A stretch of 64,000 nucleotides of DNA from Succinivibrio faecicola (GTDB lineage: Bacteria; Pseudomonadota; Gammaproteobacteria; Enterobacterales; Succinivibrionaceae). Under the pieces are notes generated by a model. The model was not told the DNA's origin, did no database searches, and saw nothing but the letters and a program-made list of their open reading frames with translations. Shown here piece by piece: positions 17,933 to 27,335 of the stretch (positions are counted from its first letter, which is position 1; the number at the start of each line of letters is the position of its first letter). Made by a program: the position numbers and the translations under genes. The stretch covers positions 38,928 through 102,927 of the forward strand of contig NZ_JAGFNY010000003.1 in assembly GCF_019448115.1 (NCBI RefSeq), in the 5' to 3' direction.

Positions 17933-18202
17933 ATGGAACCAGAGATTTTTGTTGATATCGTCCGTCAGGCATTAGGCCTTGTTGCTATTCTTGTAAGTGC
18001 CAGTATTGTCCCTTCACTTGTGGTTGGTCTTTGTGTATCTATTTTCCAGGCTGCAACCTCAATCAATGAACAGACATTATCCTTTCTTCCAAGATTGCTT
18101 GTGACTGTTGGCGCTCTGATGTTCGGATCACACTGGGGTCTTGAAAAGCTGATGTCTTTTTTCAGATCCATTATTGATATGATACCTCAGGTTATCAGCT
18201 GA
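17933..18202 (+). CDS. fliQ: Flagellar export gate protein FliQ
   Basis: FliQ is an 89-residue two-helix membrane protein of the export gate core. Both membrane segments are clear (about residues 13-37 and 50-70), and the linking motif IFQAATSINEQTLSFLPR is the family signature. It begins 2 bases after fliP with a GGAGGG ribosome site. Its last base overlaps the fliR start (TGATG arrangement), which implies coupled translation. Confidence 0.97.
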   Translation: MEPEIFVDIVRQALGLVAILVSASIVPSLVVGLCVSIFQAATSINEQTLSFLPRLLVTVGALMFGSHWGLEKLMSFFRSIIDMIPQVIS

Positions 18203-18996
18203 TGAATTTTCTTGAGCCTATAACTTTAGCTGCAGTAGCCCAGATTGTGTGGCCACTTTGCAGAATAAGTGCTTTTTTAGCCACTATGATGGTTATCTCT
18301 GGAAATTCCTTTCCTATGATGACTAGAGCTCTTTTATCATTAGCTGTTACAGTCTGTTTTCTTCCATCAATTCCAAATCTTCCTGCAGATGCAGCCCCGT
18401 TTTCAGCTCCAGGAATTCTTACGACAATAAAAGAAGTCCTTATAGGCCTTTGTATGGGACTTGCAACTTTGCTAATTTCTCAGGCTTTTATTGTTGCAGG
18501 TCAGACCATTGCAATGCAGACAGGTTTAGGTTTTGCCTCCCTTATCGATCCTGTATCAGGTACAAATACAGCTGTAGTAGGTCAGTTTTTTACAGTTCTT
18601 TGTACACTGGTATTTTTCAGTGTTAACGGTCATCTTATTTTCTTCAGGCTTCTTTTATTAAGCTTTGAAGTTTTACCAATAGGAAGTTTTCTTCCAGCTC
18701 AGGGGCTAAACGAATTTTTATTTTTCTTTGGCTCAATGTTTACAGCAGGTCTTGCGATGGCTTTAACTGCTGTATGCACCATGTTGGTTGTTAATTTTAC
18801 ATTAGGTGTTATGACAAAGGCAGCACCTCAGCTAAATGTCTTTTCTTTAGGTTTTGCAATTTCAATGGTTGTTGGTATGTTCGTTCTTATCTTCTCATTA
18901 AATGCATTTATGAGTAATTTTACGAACAACTTTAATGACGTGTTTGATGCAACCTGTGCCCTGATAGGCACAAGCTGCGATGGAGTATTAAGATAG
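18202..18996 (+). CDS. fliR: Flagellar export gate protein FliR
   Basis: FliR is the single-copy subunit that caps the FliP5-Q4 export pore. The 264-residue protein has about six membrane helices and FliR motifs such as GLCMGLATLLISQAFIVAGQ and the QTGLGFASLIDP segment. It overlaps fliQ by one base. In most related clusters flhB follows; here the next gene, ppnN, is on the opposite strand and ends one base away, so the operon stops at fliR. Confidence 0.96.
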   Translation: MNFLEPITLAAVAQIVWPLCRISAFLATMMVISGNSFPMMTRALLSLAVTVCFLPSIPNLPADAAPFSAPGILTTIKEVLIGLCMGLATLLISQAFIVAGQTIAMQTGLGFASLIDPVSGTNTAVVGQFFTVLCTLVFFSVNGHLIFFRLLLLSFEVLPIGSFLPAQGLNEFLFFFGSMFTAGLAMALTAVCTMLVVNFTLGVMTKAAPQLNVFSLGFAISMVVGMFVLIFSLNAFMSNFTNNFNDVFDATCALIGTSCDGVLR

Positions 18997-18997
18997 G

Positions 18998-20368
18998 CTA
19001 TTCAAAGGTATAGCAAGGCTTGTATTCTTTTTGTGACAGTAAAATACGATGCTGCTTTATGAAATTCTCAAGAAGTTTTCCAAGCTCATCGATAATCATC
19101 TTGTCACCATGAAGAACAAAAGGTCCGTTCTTCTTGACTGCCTGAATACCATAATCTTTAACATTACCTGCAACAATGCCAGAAAATGCACTTCTTAAGT
19201 TTGCTGCAAGTTTCCACTCTTCCTGTTCTTTTGTAAGATTTAAAGATGACATGAATTCATGAGTTACAGTATTTGCTATCTGAAGTTCATAAGGAATTTT
19301 CATAGTCCAGTTAAAGCAGTAAGAATCATGTGTAATGGTTCTATGATCAAATACTGATTCATTGTTCTTTTTAACCTTGTTTGCCACAGCTACAGGATCA
19401 TCGATAATCAGATCGTAGTATCTTGTAATTTCCTTGCCAAAACATGTGATGAGAAAATCTTCAAGTGCTTTGAAATATTCTTCACTTTGTTTGTTACCTG
19501 TGAGAATTAAAGGTATGAAATTATGTTTATTCTCAGGATGTAACTTTATAGAAAGAATATATAAAAGCTCTTCAGCTGTACCTGGTCCACCAGGGAAGAT
19601 AATAAGAGTATGACCAAGACGCACAAATGCTTCAAGTCTCTTTTCAATGTCAGGCAGAATAATAAGATCATCTACCATTGTATTTGGCGGTTCAGCTGCA
19701 ATAATGGATGGCTCTGTAAGACCAATTAGTCTGCATTTTTCCTGAGCGCATTGTTGAGAATATCCCTGCAGTGATCCTTTCATTGGAGCTTCCATTACAC
19801 CAGGTCCGCATCCTGTGCAGATATCGATATAACGAAGTCCCATTTCAAAGCCTACTTTGTATGCATAATCATATTCTTCCTTACAGATAGAATGACCACC
19901 CCAGCACACAGCAATGTTTGGTTTTGCACCAGCCTTTAAAACCTGTGCATTTCTTAAAATAATAAAAATAAGATGGGTTATATAATCAGATTCATCATCA
20001 AACTGGCTTTTTACAGACGCATTGAGCAATGATGAAAGATTTGTTAACTGAATAATATCTCTTAAAACTGAATACAGATGATTTCTTAATTTTTTTATTA
20101 CAATTCCATCAACAATTGCACTTTCAGGAGGATTAACAAGCTCTAGCTTTAAACCTCTTTCATTTCTAATGATGTTAATTTCAAAATCTTTTGAGTTTTC
20201 AAGCAGATCGGCTGAATTATCAGTGATATTACCTGAATTTAAAACTGCAAGTGAACAGTTTCTGTATAGTTCATAAAGCTCTCCTTTTCCTGATAAAGAA
20301 ATAGCGTCAGCTTCATTTTTTGTTAAAAGTGCCATTGAACCAACTGGCCATACATCAACTACACTCAT
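18998..20368 (-). CDS. ppnN: Pyrimidine/purine nucleotide 5'-monophosphate nucleosidase PpnN
   Basis: PpnN (formerly YgdH) hydrolyses nucleoside monophosphates to base and ribose 5-phosphate; in E. coli it is stimulated by ppGpp. The 456 residues match the E. coli protein along the whole length. There is an N-terminal domain with LYRNCSLAVLNSG, a Rossmann-like LOG core with CTGCGPGVMEAPMKG and the catalytic FPGGPGTAEELLY motif near residue 268, and a C-terminal domain ending in YKPCYTFE. The gene converges with fliR with one base between stop codons and no obvious terminator. Its promoter lies in the 168-base gap shared divergently with the AAA gene at 20537. Confidence 0.95.
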   Translation of the reverse strand: MSVVDVWPVGSMALLTKNEADAISLSGKGELYELYRNCSLAVLNSGNITDNSADLLENSKDFEINIIRNERGLKLELVNPPESAIVDGIVIKKLRNHLYSVLRDIIQLTNLSSLLNASVKSQFDDESDYITHLIFIILRNAQVLKAGAKPNIAVCWGGHSICKEEYDYAYKVGFEMGLRYIDICTGCGPGVMEAPMKGSLQGYSQQCAQEKCRLIGLTEPSIIAAEPPNTMVDDLIILPDIEKRLEAFVRLGHTLIIFPGGPGTAEELLYILSIKLHPENKHNFIPLILTGNKQSEEYFKALEDFLITCFGKEITRYYDLIIDDPVAVANKVKKNNESVFDHRTITHDSYCFNWTMKIPYELQIANTVTHEFMSSLNLTKEQEEWKLAANLRSAFSGIVAGNVKDYGIQAVKKNGPFVLHGDKMIIDELGKLLENFIKQHRILLSQKEYKPCYTFE

Positions 20369-20536
20369 AAAAATCCTTTATTATCAAATACATTTCTTTT
20401 TACAGTATAGATAAGAATTGTTAAGAATGTTATGTTCTATGTTAAGAAAATGCTATTAATTCAATATTAAATTTTTTTGAAACTAAATGCTTTTAAGCTA
20501 AAATATAGAAAGTAAACAAAAATACGGATAAAGACT

Positions 20537-22342
20537 ATGAGTGATAAATGCTTTAAACAACTGCCTATAGGAAATGAGAATTTTGCTTATATCATTCAAA
20601 ATGGTGGTTATTATATTGATAAGACCTCCTATATAAAAAAAGTATTTACCAATCTCTCTCCAGTGATCCTTTTCACAAGACCAAGACGTTTTGGAAAAAC
20701 TCTATTAATGGATATGTTCAAATCCTTTTTAAGAGTTGCACCAGATGGATCTTCAAACAGAGAGTATAAAGAAAAACTCTTTGATGGTCTTGAGATTCTA
20801 AATGATAAAGAATTTACAGATAAATACCTAGGACAGTTTCCTGTTATTTCTATTACACTTAAAAACGTATATGGTGATACATTCACAGAAGCTTATGAAG
20901 CTTTTGCCTATGTGATATCTAATTTATCTAGTGAATTTGATTTTTTACATGAAAGTAATAAGCTATTAGATTCAGAAAAAGAATCATTAAGAATACTACA
21001 GAATGTTAATCAGTTACGTTCATTAAATAATAGCTTTTATATAAAAAACTTTTTAGAATTCTTATCAAACTGTCTTTATAAACACTATTCAAAAAAAGTC
21101 ATTATCCTGATTGATGAATATGATGTACCTTTAGCAAAGGCTTCTGAAAAAGGTTACCACGATAAGATGGTGACTTTGATGACTTCATTTTTTAATGTAA
21201 TGAAAAATAATTTTTATGCAAATGAAAAAGCAGATTTGCCTATAGAAAAGATAGTACTCACTGGCTGTTTAAAGGTAGCAAAGAACAGTATTTTTACAGG
21301 TGTAAACAATCTTTATGTGAATACAATTCTGTCTGAAAGTCCATCATTTGATTCAATGATAGGCTTTACAAAAGATGAGACTGTAAAGATATTAAAGGAC
21401 TATGAACTTGATGATTACTTTCCTTTTGTAAAAGAGAATTATGATGGCTACAGATTCAATAAAAAGGAAATGTTCTGTCCATGGGTTTTAGTCTCTTTTA
21501 TTAAAGATGCCATAGAAAAGAAATCACAGAATATCAAGGTAAATGCACCAAACTACTGGATAAACTCAACCTCAAGTAATGCATTATTGTCATATGTTGG
21601 ATATCTTACAGATGAAGATAATGAGAATATGCAAAAGCTTATGGATGGTGAGTGTATAGAGACAACCATCAATGATTCAATGAACCATGATGATTTATCG
21701 ATGCACAAAGCTGAGGATTTCTACACATTATTACTTTTTACAGGATATCTTACAGTAGATAGCTACAGAACAGAGAATATTGCTGGAGAAGATAAGACCA
21801 TCTATTCACTAAAGATACCAAATAAAGAAATCAGAAAATGCTTTATACAAAATATCAATGCTCACTTTGATGCAGTAGTAAATCAAGGAGAGAATAAGGC
21901 AAAGCTTATTGCAAACGAATTGTTCGAAGGTGAATGTGAAAGTGCATCAGAAAATATCTCTGACCTTCTTAGCTCCTATGTATCTATAAGAGACTTTGCA
22001 ACAAAGGCAAAACCTGAGAACTTCTATCATGGATTCTTATCAGGAGTATTTACAAACTGTTCTAACTTCATAACTGACTTTAAATCAAACAGTGAATTAG
22101 GTGATGGCTATGCTGATTTAATATTCATGGATAAAAGAAGGAAGAAAGTAGTTATCCTTGAGATTAAAGTATCAAAAAGCGATGATGATTTTGAACAGGA
22201 CACAAATGATGCTCTTTTACAGATAGAAAAGAAAAAGTATTACGAGCCATTTGTAAGAAAAGTTACCATAAATACTATCTATTGTTACGGCATAAGCTTC
22301 TATAATAAGCAGTGCTATATTGCAGGTAAAAAAATAAAGTAA
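20537..22342 (+). CDS. AAA-ATPase-like / PD-(D/E)XK nuclease-like protein, paralog 1
   Basis: This 601-residue protein belongs to a family with an N-terminal AAA-ATPase-like domain (Pfam AAA-ATPase_like) and a C-terminal PD-(D/E)XK nuclease-like domain (Pfam PDDEXK_9); the names are from memory. Walker A is seen as RPRRFGKTLLMD near residues 48-59 and Walker B as ILIDEYDVPLAKA near 190-202. A conserved VLTGCLKVAKNSIFTG follows. The C-terminal domain has GDGYADLIF and the ExK-type LEIKVS near residue 543. A close relative of equal length lies at 34216-36024. The family is often multicopy in gut and rumen bacteria, and its function is not established; roles in defence or mobile DNA are only suggestions. 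It is monocistronic. Confidence 0.88.
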   Translation: MSDKCFKQLPIGNENFAYIIQNGGYYIDKTSYIKKVFTNLSPVILFTRPRRFGKTLLMDMFKSFLRVAPDGSSNREYKEKLFDGLEILNDKEFTDKYLGQFPVISITLKNVYGDTFTEAYEAFAYVISNLSSEFDFLHESNKLLDSEKESLRILQNVNQLRSLNNSFYIKNFLEFLSNCLYKHYSKKVIILIDEYDVPLAKASEKGYHDKMVTLMTSFFNVMKNNFYANEKADLPIEKIVLTGCLKVAKNSIFTGVNNLYVNTILSESPSFDSMIGFTKDETVKILKDYELDDYFPFVKENYDGYRFNKKEMFCPWVLVSFIKDAIEKKSQNIKVNAPNYWINSTSSNALLSYVGYLTDEDNENMQKLMDGECIETTINDSMNHDDLSMHKAEDFYTLLLFTGYLTVDSYRTENIAGEDKTIYSLKIPNKEIRKCFIQNINAHFDAVVNQGENKAKLIANELFEGECESASENISDLLSSYVSIRDFATKAKPENFYHGFLSGVFTNCSNFITDFKSNSELGDGYADLIFMDKRRKKVVILEIKVSKSDDDFEQDTNDALLQIEKKKYYEPFVRKVTINTIYCYGISFYNKQCYIAGKKIK

Positions 22343-22353
22343 AAGTGAAGATA

Positions 22354-22376
22354 TTAAGGTGCAATGCTGCACCTTA
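22354..22376. terminator. Hairpin between AAA paralog 1 and queF
   Basis: TTAAGGTGCA and TGCACCTTAA form a perfect ten-pair stem with a short loop between the convergent AAA gene and queF. No long T run follows on the plus strand, so termination may be weak. Confidence 0.55.
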
Positions 22377-22388
22377 ATAGTGTATGTT

Positions 22389-23213
22389 TTACTGTCTAAC
22401 AGTTCTTACGTTTTTATATGAATCTATTGCTTGATTTGTTCTAAATGGATTGATGTCAATACCACCACGTCTTGTAAAACTTGCATGAACACAAAGCTTT
22501 TTTGGCTTTAACATTGTCATAATATCGCTGTATATCAGTTCAACGCACTGCTCATGAAACCCCTGATGATTTCTAAGTGAGATAAGGTAGGATAGCAAAG
22601 ATTCATAACTTATCTCTTTTCCCTCATATTCAATAAACATTGTTGCATGATCTGGCTGTGCTGTTACAGGACAAAGCGAACGGAAAAGATTTGTATGACA
22701 GTTTATTGAGATTTGCTTGTCTGAAGTTGCTTTGAGCATATCTGTTGAATAGGTAAAAGAGTTTTGTTGGAAATTTTTCAGATCGATTGCACTTTCAAGC
22801 TCAACACTATCAATCTTGGATATAGCAAAATCATTATCGTTTAAAGTCATAAGTGAGACTTTTACATCACATTCAAGTAGTTCACTCAGATCTCTTTTGA
22901 TAACAGATTCCACCTGCTCAAGTGATTTGAATTTTGTCATGGTCAAAGAGAAAATATATAGTTTTAATGACTTTGACTCGACTATATATTCACTGTCTTT
23001 TGGAACTATGATCTTACCTACTGCAACTTTTGGAAGTGAATTGAGATCAAGATAGGTTATCTCATACAGTCTCCAGAGATCGTAACCTTCAGATTCTGTA
23101 TAGTTTTTAATCTGTGAACGACCAAGCTCTCGTTTGATTCTCTGCAGTCTTGAAGGTGCATATTCACAATCATAGGTTGTGCTTTTTCCAAGAACGAGGT
23201 TTGTCATTTCCAT
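22389..23213 (-). CDS. queF: NADPH-dependent 7-cyano-7-deazaguanine reductase QueF
   Basis: QueF reduces preQ0 to preQ1 in queuosine biosynthesis, the only known biological nitrile reduction. The 274 residues correspond to the long, two-domain form found in gammaproteobacteria. The substrate-binding part includes FRSLCPVTAQPD, whose Cys is the predicted thioimide nucleophile and whose Asp is the proton donor. Downstream motifs SLRNHQGFHEQCVE and FTRRGGIDINPFR are typical. The start codon directly abuts the rsmE stop codon, so rsmE-queF are read together, possibly with endA upstream. No preQ1 riboswitch is visible directly before it, because rsmE leaves no leader. Confidence 0.95.
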   Translation of the reverse strand: MEMTNLVLGKSTTYDCEYAPSRLQRIKRELGRSQIKNYTESEGYDLWRLYEITYLDLNSLPKVAVGKIIVPKDSEYIVESKSLKLYIFSLTMTKFKSLEQVESVIKRDLSELLECDVKVSLMTLNDNDFAISKIDSVELESAIDLKNFQQNSFTYSTDMLKATSDKQISINCHTNLFRSLCPVTAQPDHATMFIEYEGKEISYESLLSYLISLRNHQGFHEQCVELIYSDIMTMLKPKKLCVHASFTRRGGIDINPFRTNQAIDSYKNVRTVRQ

Positions 23214-23942
23214 TTATAAATCTCCAAAGGTACAACCTAATATTGAAAGTGCTGCTAATGCTGCTGTCTCTGTTCTTAATATTCTAGGGCCTAATGTAAC
23301 TCCTTGAAATCCAGCTTTTGCTGCATTGTCTATTTCCTCTGCTGAAAGTCCGCCTTCAGGACCAATAAGAAGTCTTACATTCTGCTTTGGTTCAATTTCA
23401 GTAAGCTTTTTGTCAGCCTTAGGATCAAGAGTCAATGACAGAGCATTCTCACCTTGCTTGTACCAGTCATCAATCAAGGTAATATCATTAACAACAGGCA
23501 CAACATTTCTTCCTGACTGTTCGCATGCTGCAATAGCAATCTTCTGCCACTGTTCGACTTTCTTTTCTTCACGCTTTCTGTCAAGTTTCACACCGCATCT
23601 TGATGAGTACAGAGGTGTAATACAGTGAATTCCAAGTTCAGTAGCTTTCTGTATTGTAAATTCCATCTTGTCTCCGCGGCTTATGACCTGACCTAGTTCA
23701 ACAAGAAGTGGACTTTCGACATTTCTGTCAATCTTATCTGTACATTTAAAAGAAGCCTTTTTAGAAGATACCTCTTCTAATGTTGCTTTGTACTCATTTG
23801 CTAATCCGTCAAATACGATAAAGTTATCGCCCTGTTTGAATCTTAATACTCTTATAAGATGGCCAAAGCCGTCATCATCAAGAGTGAATGTGTCATTCAG
23901 GTTTAAATTTGCTCTAAACTGGCAGATCCTTACATCACGCAT
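23214..23942 (-). CDS. rsmE: 16S rRNA (uracil-1498-N3) methyltransferase RsmE
   Basis: RsmE methylates N3 of U1498 in 16S rRNA in the 30S subunit. The 242-residue protein has the N-terminal PUA-like domain (HLIRVLRFKQGD near residue 28). It also has the SPOUT methyltransferase fold with the deep trefoil knot, seen as LLIGPEGGLSAEEI near residue 193 and LGPRILRTETAALAAL near the end. Length and motifs are normal. In E. coli rsmE is followed by gshB and preceded by endA; the endA neighbour is kept here (14 bases upstream), while queF takes the downstream place. Confidence 0.96.
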   Translation of the reverse strand: MRDVRICQFRANLNLNDTFTLDDDGFGHLIRVLRFKQGDNFIVFDGLANEYKATLEEVSSKKASFKCTDKIDRNVESPLLVELGQVISRGDKMEFTIQKATELGIHCITPLYSSRCGVKLDRKREEKKVEQWQKIAIAACEQSGRNVVPVVNDITLIDDWYKQGENALSLTLDPKADKKLTEIEPKQNVRLLIGPEGGLSAEEIDNAAKAGFQGVTLGPRILRTETAALAALSILGCTFGDL

Positions 23943-23956
23943 AGCTATCCTGTTTT

Positions 23957-24667
23957 TTATAGTTTAAATCTCTTGCACTGAGCCTTTACAAAAGGATTAT
24001 CGTTTCCTTGAATCTCCTTTATAAGCTTATTTCTTATGCATTCGTTCTTTGTAACTTTGTATTTTTTGTTCCAGTATCTGAACATATTTATCTCTTCAGA
24101 AGTCAACGGTATCTTGTAGGTACTCGACATATAAAGATATGCTCTTGCAACAATACCCTTAGCTCTGTTTGGAATTGAGGCTACCTTTTTTTTAGTATTT
24201 ATAACAACTGAGCATTTACCGTAAGGTGATTTTCCTTTAAGCTTTTCTACAAATCTGTAGTTGCTTCTATCGCCATTTACCTCACCAATTGAAGGATAAA
24301 GATTATGAAGATCACCTTCCATATAGATAAATTCAGGATCATTCTCAGAGCATTCTTTTCTGCCGCCTAAAATCCAGCACTCTCTTTTTTTACCGAATGC
24401 ATGTGCAGGCATAATATGTTCAGCTTCTATTCTTTTTGCTCTTTGCTCATTAGATCTTATTTTATAACCGCATGAAGCAAGATCTGGTTTATATCCGTTT
24501 TCATAAAAAATAATATTGCAACCGCAGTAGATTGTTTTTGCCTTTGTAAGCTTACTGAATATTCCTGGCATATGAGTTTTAGATTCTCTAAAAGAGAGTG
24601 GTTCACTCATTGCACAAGTAAAGAGTACGCTTATAGATAGAATTAAAACAGATAGCTTTTTTATCAT
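23957..24667 (-). CDS. endA: Periplasmic/secreted endonuclease I (EndA)
   Basis: Endonuclease I is a periplasmic or secreted nuclease that cuts double-stranded DNA. An upstream ATG at 24706 is open, but the ATG at 24667 gives a proper signal peptide (KKLSVLILSISVLFTCAMSEP) and has AAGG about ten bases before it, so I prefer it (236 residues). The family core is visible: the beta-beta-alpha metal region (RIEAEHIMPAHAFGKKR), an RSNYRF segment (NGDRSNYRFVE) and cysteines likely to form disulfides. The length fits EndA. It is the first gene of the endA-rsmE-queF run. Confidence 0.93.
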   Translation of the reverse strand: MIKKLSVLILSISVLFTCAMSEPLSFRESKTHMPGIFSKLTKAKTIYCGCNIIFYENGYKPDLASCGYKIRSNEQRAKRIEAEHIMPAHAFGKKRECWILGGRKECSENDPEFIYMEGDLHNLYPSIGEVNGDRSNYRFVEKLKGKSPYGKCSVVINTKKKVASIPNRAKGIVARAYLYMSSTYKIPLTSEEINMFRYWNKKYKVTKNECIRNKLIKEIQGNDNPFVKAQCKRFKL

Positions 24668-24813
24668 CTTTTTAAACCTTATAAATTCAAAAAAAGATTC
24701 TAACACAAAGACATGATCATTTTATAATTTTGCAAAAAGCATGATAACTGGCTGTATGCTATAATCAGATAAGTTGAATTTACAATTTTTTAGGTATTTC
24801 TTTTGGAGTGCAA

Positions 24814-25656
24814 ATGTCTATTGATTTGAGCAAAATGGCTACATTTGGCGTAGCAGGTAATTTTACCGGACACCTCGAGCAGGCAGGTGAGGCAGTTGAT
24901 TTTACCAATGTAAAAACTGCTGAAGCTAAGGCCCCTAAGGCAGTATTCCCAACATTCATGCCAAAAGCAGGCAAGAGCATTCCTGAATTTTTAAATGTAT
25001 TTCCATTTGATTCACAGAAGATTATCTTCCCTGAGGGGGAGACCAAGCTTCAGATTGAACCTGAGTGTGCAATTATCTGTGAGGTAACCTATGAAGGTAC
25101 ACAGGTAAAGTCATTAAAGCCTGTTTTATTCGGTGCATCCAATGACTGTTCAATCAGAAAGGAAGGCGCAAAGAAGATTAGTATTAAGAAGAACTGGGGA
25201 AAATCATCAAAAGGCCTTTCGGACAACCTTATTGCAATTGATTCATTTGATGAATCAGGCATATTGAACAGGTACCGCATTGCAAGTTTCATGGTAAGAG
25301 ATTCCAAAGTTATAGCATACGGTGAAGATTCAGCTGTAAGAGATTACAGCTATGTTTATCAAAAGCTTGTTTTATGGCTAATCGATAAGCTTAACAATCA
25401 GCAAAATGAAGGTCCTGCTGAGAAGATTGGTGATTATATAAATGAGGCTGGCAAACCAGAACTTATCATGGTTTCAATTGGTGCTACAAGATATACAGAT
25501 TTTGGTGAGCACAATTTCCTTGCAAACGGCGATAAATCAGTTGTTGTAGTTTATCCTGAGGATAAGTACTCAAGTGAGGATATTAAAAAGGGCGTAGAGA
25601 ATAACTCTCTAAATGACAAGGATGTAAGTGTTTTATCTCAGCTTGTAGTTCTATAA
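24814..25656 (+). CDS. Conserved protein of unknown function (DUF5718-like)
   Basis: The 280-residue product starts MSIDLSKMATFGVAGNFTGH. A GTG at 24808 is in frame, but the TTGGAG ribosome site at 24803-24808 fits the ATG at 24814. It has no signal peptide or membrane segment. Recognisable features are GVAGNFTGHLEQAGEA, a FPTFMP segment and a core with EPECAIICEVTYEG, which resemble the fumarylacetoacetate-hydrolase-like layout. From memory it fits the DUF5718 family; this cannot be confirmed here. It is monocistronic, with a terminator shared with the convergent metK. Confidence 0.7.
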   Translation: MSIDLSKMATFGVAGNFTGHLEQAGEAVDFTNVKTAEAKAPKAVFPTFMPKAGKSIPEFLNVFPFDSQKIIFPEGETKLQIEPECAIICEVTYEGTQVKSLKPVLFGASNDCSIRKEGAKKISIKKNWGKSSKGLSDNLIAIDSFDESGILNRYRIASFMVRDSKVIAYGEDSAVRDYSYVYQKLVLWLIDKLNNQQNEGPAEKIGDYINEAGKPELIMVSIGATRYTDFGEHNFLANGDKSVVVVYPEDKYSSEDIKKGVENNSLNDKDVSVLSQLVVL

Positions 25657-25693
25657 ACTCTGAAAATTAAAACACAGTTTTAAATCAAAAAGA

Positions 25694-25730
25694 TAAATGC
25701 CACTGAAGTTTTAATATCAGTGGCATTTTA
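25694..25730. terminator. Bidirectional terminator between the DUF5718-like gene and metK
   Basis: AAATGCCACTGA and TCAGTGGCATTT make a 12-pair stem with a ten-base loop, with A and T runs on both sides. It can end transcription of both convergent genes. Confidence 0.85.
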
Positions 25731-25781
25731 ATTTTGGTAGAGTATTACAGATCCAAATTTATATCGGGCTCTATCAAATTA

Positions 25782-26930
25782 TTATTTGATGGCCTGCAGC
25801 AGATCATCTACCTTGTTGGTCTGTTCCCAGCTGAAGCTTGGACGGCCGAAGTGACCGTATGAAGCAGTCTTCTGGTAGATTGGTCTTAACAGATCAAGCT
25901 GACGGATAAGGCCAAAAGGTCTTAAATCGAATACTTCAGGTACGATCTGAGCAATCTTGTTGTCATCGTACTTACCTGTACCGAATGTATTTACTGATAC
26001 AGAAACTGGCTTTGCAACACCGATTGCATATGAAACCTGAACCTCTGCTTTCTTAGCCAGGCCTGCAGCAACGATATTCTTTGCAACATATCTTGCAGCA
26101 TATGCAGCTGATCTGTCCACCTTTGATGGATCCTTACCTGAGAAAGCACCGCCACCGTGACGGGCTGCGCCACCGTATGTATCAACGATGATCTTGCGAC
26201 CGGTTAAACCTGCATCACCTACAGGACCACCGATAACGAATCTGCCTGTTGGATTGATGAAGATCTTGGTATCCTTTCTTAAGTATTTCTCAGGAATTAC
26301 TCTCTTGATGATTTCTTCATAAACGCACTCATGGACAGTTTCCTGTTTTACAGTCTCATCGTGCTGGGTAGAAAGAACGATAGTATCGATATAGTCTATA
26401 GAGCCATCATCCTTGTAAGCTATGGTAACCTGGCTCTTTGCATCAGGACGTAACCATGAGATAGTGCCGTTACGACGCAGCTGAGCCTGTTTTTTCATAA
26501 GCTCATGAGCATAAGTAATTGCAGCAGGCATTAAGTGTTCTGTTTCATTGGTTGCATAACCAAACATCAAGCCCTGATCACCTGCACCCTGATCTTCAGG
26601 TAAGGCTCTGCTTACACCCTGATTGATATCAGGAGACTGTTTGCCAAGACCATTTAAGAATGCGCAGTAGTGTCCGTCGAAGCCAACTTCAGAATTATCA
26701 TAACCGATATCACAGACAGTCTTTCTTGCAATTGCTTCAAAATCGACATTTGCAGTGGTGGTAACCTCACCTGCAATAAGAATAAGACCTGTCTTAACAA
26801 CAGTTTCGCAGGCAACGTGAGCTGTTTTATCCTGCTTTAGGATAGCATCAAGAATAGCATCAGAAATCTGATCGCAGATTTTGTCTGGATGTCCTTCTGA
26901 AACTGACTCTGAGGTAAATAATCTTGACAT
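25782..26930 (-). CDS. metK: S-adenosylmethionine synthetase MetK
   Basis: MetK makes S-adenosylmethionine from methionine and ATP and is the only source of the methyl donor used by HsdM and RsmE in this window. The 382-residue protein has all three repeats and the two signatures: the GAGDQG motif near residue 117 ([17 protein letters not shown]) and GGGAFSGKD near residue 260. His17 (GHPDK) and the metal-binding DQISDA are present near the N terminus. Length and sequence are standard. It is monocistronic; the promoter lies in the 405-base gap shared with the transaldolase gene. No SAM riboswitch or MetJ box was recognised. Confidence 0.98.
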   Translation of the reverse strand: MSRLFTSESVSEGHPDKICDQISDAILDAILKQDKTAHVACETVVKTGLILIAGEVTTTANVDFEAIARKTVCDIGYDNSEVGFDGHYCAFLNGLGKQSPDINQGVSRALPEDQGAGDQGLMFGYATNETEHLMPAAITYAHELMKKQAQLRRNGTISWLRPDAKSQVTIAYKDDGSIDYIDTIVLSTQHDETVKQETVHECVYEEIIKRVIPEKYLRKDTKIFINPTGRFVIGGPVGDAGLTGRKIIVDTYGGAARHGGGAFSGKDPSKVDRSAAYAARYVAKNIVAAGLAKKAEVQVSYAIGVAKPVSVSVNTFGTGKYDDNKIAQIVPEVFDLRPFGLIRQLDLLRPIYQKTASYGHFGRPSFSWEQTNKVDDLLQAIK

Positions 26931-27335
26931 AATTTAATTCCTCTTAAATAAATCTTATGGACTGATTATATACTAATAAAAAAACTTGTATAGATATTAT
27001 TGAAAAAATTACTCAATAAAATTAAATAAATTACGTAAAATCAAATAATAAAATGCTTAAAAAGTAGTGATTAATATTTTATAATTTACTACTAAAAAAT
27101 GTGGGATTAATATTTGAATTTTCTTGTGATATTTCAGTGAATACGCAGATAATTGAAAACATGATTTTTCTTTTTGCCAAATTCAAAAAAATAGAGTAAA
27201 AATTAAAGGTGAAAAAAATAAAATTAGAAAAAGTTCACAGTTTTATAAAATTGTAAACGTTTACGGTGCTGTTTGTACTATTATTAAGTAAAACAGTTTT
27301 ATTAACAGAAATTGATTCGTAGGGAGTATTTATAA
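26931..27335. other. Divergent intergenic region, metK / transaldolase
   Basis: This 405-base gap holds the promoters of metK (minus) and the transaldolase (plus) and is very AT-rich, with many A and T runs. No open frame of note and no RNA gene was recognised. The one clear signal is the palindrome at 27253-27264. Confidence 0.6.
27253..27264. promoter_or_regulatory. GTAAACGTTTAC palindrome, possible LacI/GalR-type operator
   Basis: This perfect 12-base palindrome with a central CG has the form of operators bound by LacI/GalR-family regulators. It lies 72 bases before the transaldolase ATG, in the expected promoter area. The regulator is not in this window. Confidence 0.5.

Noticed and set aside
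17433..17972. 179-residue minus-strand frame across fliP
   Set aside because: Shadow of fliP with His- and Lys-rich composition and no motif; fliP is conserved along its whole length.
22377..24700. Possible preQ1 riboswitch for queF
   Set aside because: queF directly abuts rsmE, so there is no leader to hold one.
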